Shown here piece by piece: positions 61,471-64,000 of a DNA stretch of 64,000 nt. Position 1 is the first letter of the stretch. The number at the start of each line of letters is the position of its first letter. This DNA is from Lates calcarifer. Taxonomy: Eukaryota; Chordata; Actinopteri; Centropomidae. The DNA lies in NCBI RefSeq assembly GCF_001640805.2, contig NC_066838.1, forward strand, positions 23,433,928 through 23,497,927. The letters run 5' to 3'. Below the pieces are notes generated by a model. It did no database searches and was not told where the DNA came from. It saw nothing but the letters and a program-made list of their open reading frames with translations. The position numbers and the translations under genes are program-made.

Positions 61471-62199
61471 TCTTTTCTGCTGCTCCTGGAGGAGGTGCTG
61501 TGTCCGCGCTTATCTACTGCGCATAAGCAGCCTATTAAATGTGCTGAAACAAGCAAGTAAACAAAGGGAATTTCCCGTTTGGCCATTATCAGGGGCATTT
61601 CTTTCCTTGTTTTGGCCAGCTAGCATGGCATTGTTCAAAGCTCTCCAGGCAAAACAGTGATTGAAGATAACGTAAAGAATAGAGCACCGACTTCCAAATA
61701 AGAGTAAAGAATGAAGTGCCCCGTCTGTTTACAGTCACCCTGTAATTTTCTCAGTTTTACTCAGGTAAGTGCTTGAAATGAAAGCTGATCTCGCTTTACT
61801 CGGAGAAAAGATTATCAAAGGGCAAAAAGATAGCAGGGGAAAAACAAAAAAATGGTTGACAGGCAGTGAGTGGTTAGTTTACTTCTACTCCTGTGCAGCC
61901 TGTTGAGACAGACCTAAAGAGCATTTGGCATCTCCACAAGCACCAGGATGTGTGTTTGAACTAGGGAGCTCCCTACAAGCTGTCACCCTGACTCCACCTC
62001 CAAATATTCAGATCAGCCTCCTCTTTTTTTTTTGTTGTCCCGGCCCTGCCTCCTCTTTCCTGCCCAACACAATGAGGCAGGATCCTCCTGGTTGCTATGA
62101 CTTCAGGCCAGTGCCTGTATGAAATGCAAGCAGACAGGGCGCCTCAGCGACAAGGTTTCATCTCTCACTGTTTGGACAGCAGGACAGGACACAGATAGG

Positions 62200-62487
62200 T
62201 CCCAGTTCAAAAAGAACCTGCGGTCAGACACGGCGGGACGCGACAGTCAGACCCGGACCCTGTCAGCTGGAACGGGGCGTTTTTCGAGACTGAATGAAGT
62301 TCAACGCAAGTCTCTTGATCTTGGAATAGCGCGGCAGTGTCACAGTTGTCACTGGACTATCTAGCCGTCATCAGGTCCGGGCGGTGAGGACAGCGTGGAT
62401 GTGTCTGATTCTCGGTGGAAGTGGAGAGAGAGGGGAGGCGAGGAGTTGAGAGAGAGCAGCAGCTGGCTCCAGAATGGGCTGCGATCC
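62200..62487 (+). promoter_or_regulatory. CpG-rich block, candidate internal promoter and leader
   Basis: Roughly sixteen CpGs fall within about 220 bases (62228-62440), while several kilobases on both sides are CpG-poor. It is followed by a GAGAGAG-rich stretch and then a short ORF ending at a consensus donor at 62550. This is the profile of a CpG-type promoter with a first exon inside the PLEKHG5 transcription unit. It could drive a short PLEKHG5 transcript or another gene. The 81-codon ORF at 62119-62364 across it has no recognisable features. Confidence 0.4.
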
Positions 62488-62549
62488 ATGAATCCAATTG
62501 AAGGATTAGGATGGTTTTTGTTACTTTTGACATGCCTCTGGCTTCAATG
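62488..62549 (+). CDS. Candidate first coding exon with signal-peptide-like start
   Basis: ATG at 62488 opens 20 codons, MNPIEGLGWFLLLLTCLWLQ, with two bases (TG) left before the donor GTGAGC at 62550. The Leu-rich core after a short N terminus looks like a secretory signal or membrane anchor. A five-codon upstream ORF (62474-62491, ATG in better context) overlaps it as ATGA, allowing reinitiation. The phase-2 exit does not fit the phase-0 entry expected for the next PLEKHG5 exon. So this is either a non-coding leader of a short PLEKHG5 transcript or the start of a different gene. The hydrophobic frame may be chance. I do not recognise a family. Confidence 0.25.
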
Positions 62550-64000
62550 GTGAGCACTGTTAATGTGGTGGGAAACTGTTGGTAGCTTGTATCCCTGTGT
62601 GCTTATAATTACAACCTCCTGGCCTCGTCTTTGTCTTTGAGACACAAGTTTCTTGTTAAAGTGATTTTAAAGATACTGAAAATGTTTTGTGTTTATCCAG
62701 AACTACGGTGTGTTTATTTTCATGCTTATGATCTGACATGTGGGAGCACAGTTTTAGAAAAGCTCCAGTATCAGCTTTTTTCTGTCTGTTTTAAATTTCT
62801 CGAGGTAAAACTCAGCTCTTTTCTGGGTGCTGTGACATACGGACAAAACTAACCAAGCTTCAGTTTGCCCATTAGTTCGCTGGCAGTAGCACAGGGTCCA
62901 GACTTTCCCTATTTGTCCATGGAGACTGAGCACTTCCTGACACCTGTGTGGTTGAACTTTTGGATCACGTAGTCCCGCTAACTAAAAAAAAAAAAAATAA
63001 AAATCCCTAAATGGGTGCTGGCTCGTTTCCCTTTCACTGAAGCACTAAATTTGTCCCATTTCCCCTTTCGCTATAGTTTTAAAGCCAACATGTCTGTTTG
63101 CAGTGAAGTCACTCTCCTCTTTGGTAACTGTTCAGAAAAAGATAAAAGGACTAAAAGCTGCTTCAAAACCTGCAGGACCCCCTCCCTCGCCACTCAGATT
63201 TACTATTTTGTTATGCAACCTTGTACAGGCCACTTGGGTTCCTTTTACTCGCGTTTTGTGGTACTACAAAGGTCTGGCGATGTTTGTCCTAAAACAGGAG
63301 GCTGTGTAATGCAGAACAATTTGACTAGAGCTACTCATAATATTTACATTTCATTTTTGTTTAAGTTTTCAGTTACATAAACTGTACGTGCTACAAGGTA
63401 TATACTTTCCTGAAAGTTGTTTATCACGTTCATCATCCTCAGCGGCTTCTTCCACAGTCTGCTTGCTCGTGCAGTTCGTCTCTGTCAATTCAGAGTGTGT
63501 CCCCCTCGCTTTTCAAAATCCAGGGTTTGGCCTTGGTCAGTTTTACAGTTTTAGTGTGACTCTTAAACAGTCTTCTCTCTGTGTGGCGAGATGGTTTTCT
63601 TCTTGCTACACAGAGAGACAGAGCAAAGATGTAACTACGATGTTTATCAAAAACTAAATGTGATTTTAAAGGTGAATGCCCCCGACTCTACACGTCACAG
63701 TCTGTGAGGCCTTTCGTGGCCTTAGAGGGAGCTGATAAATATACTCAAATGATGTCACAGTGTGTTTTGATTGGACTGTTTGTCTTTTTGAGTGAGTGTG
63801 TGTGTGTGTGTGTGTGTGGAGGGGGTGATCAGTAAAAGAATTTCTCTGGAATGACCCGGTCAGTTTCAGCAACATTGTCAGTGTCCTGGAATGTAAGTTC
63901 CTTGTCGCTGTGTTTGAAGGGGAGGGTCGGGGGGGGGTCGGTCAGTGGCCTGATACTCCACCAGCTCCCCACCAGCAGATTCCTCAGCACTGACACTCTT
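62550..64000. other. Intronic, no exon seen
   Basis: It holds an A-run (62984-62997), a TG microsatellite (63796-63819) and ORFs without support. The expected next PLEKHG5 exon was searched for by its mammalian motif (MSEFLG) and not found. Confidence 0.5.
63796..63819. repeat. (GT)n microsatellite
   Basis: About twelve GT units. Confidence 0.92.

Larger units (their letters stand above)
59652..62199 (+). other. Intron, no exon seen
   Basis: AT-rich with TG microsatellites at 60440-60460 and 60698-60716 and ATTAATC-type fragments near 60230-60320 and 61260-61470. Nothing coding is recognised. Confidence 0.5.

Overview
The window looks like teleost fish genomic DNA, probably from a spiny-rayed (acanthomorph) species. 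It shows short exons with GT/AG borders in long AT-rich introns, many dinucleotide microsatellites, a tRNA-derived fish SINE, and degraded copies of several interspersed repeats that I recognise from fish genomes. There are no bacterial, viral or phage genes, no rRNA, no CRISPR array and no intact transposon ORF.

The one gene that can be named firmly lies on the + strand. It is the 5' part of PLEKHG5 (Syx; a RhoA-directed guanine nucleotide exchange factor of the Dbl family with a DH-PH module). Seven consecutive coding exons (23174-52216) join in frame with consensus splice sites. They encode the N-terminal Cys/His-rich segment, an acidic linker, a basic stretch, the ubiquitin-like Ras-binding-type domain and the start of the linker towards DH-PH. 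The DH and PH exons are not present and must lie beyond 64000.

Layout: 1-173 is probably the last coding piece of an unidentified upstream + strand gene, followed by its 3'UTR and a polyadenylation signal near 869. Positions 900-4650 are intergenic, with two minisatellites and one SINE. A CpG-rich block at about 4680-5224 looks like a promoter and first exon with a short ORF starting at 5143. A second phase-compatible first exon lies at 15231-15354. Both can splice to the common exon at 23174. A 24.4 kb intron (23251-47662) separates that exon from the compact cluster of exons at 47663-49892. The last constitutive exon seen is 52050-52216. Beyond it lie two candidate internal start sites. One is a 38-codon ATG exon at 59538-59651 that ends in the same phase as exon 52216. 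The other is a CpG-rich block with a hydrophobic start peptide ending at a donor at 62549.

The main biology is therefore promoter and N-terminus choice in one large RhoGEF gene. Different starts would include or omit the Cys/His-rich segment and the Ras-binding-type domain while keeping the downstream catalytic part. The rest of the window is intron filled with repeats. Which teleost paralogue (plekhg5a or plekhg5b) this is cannot be decided here.
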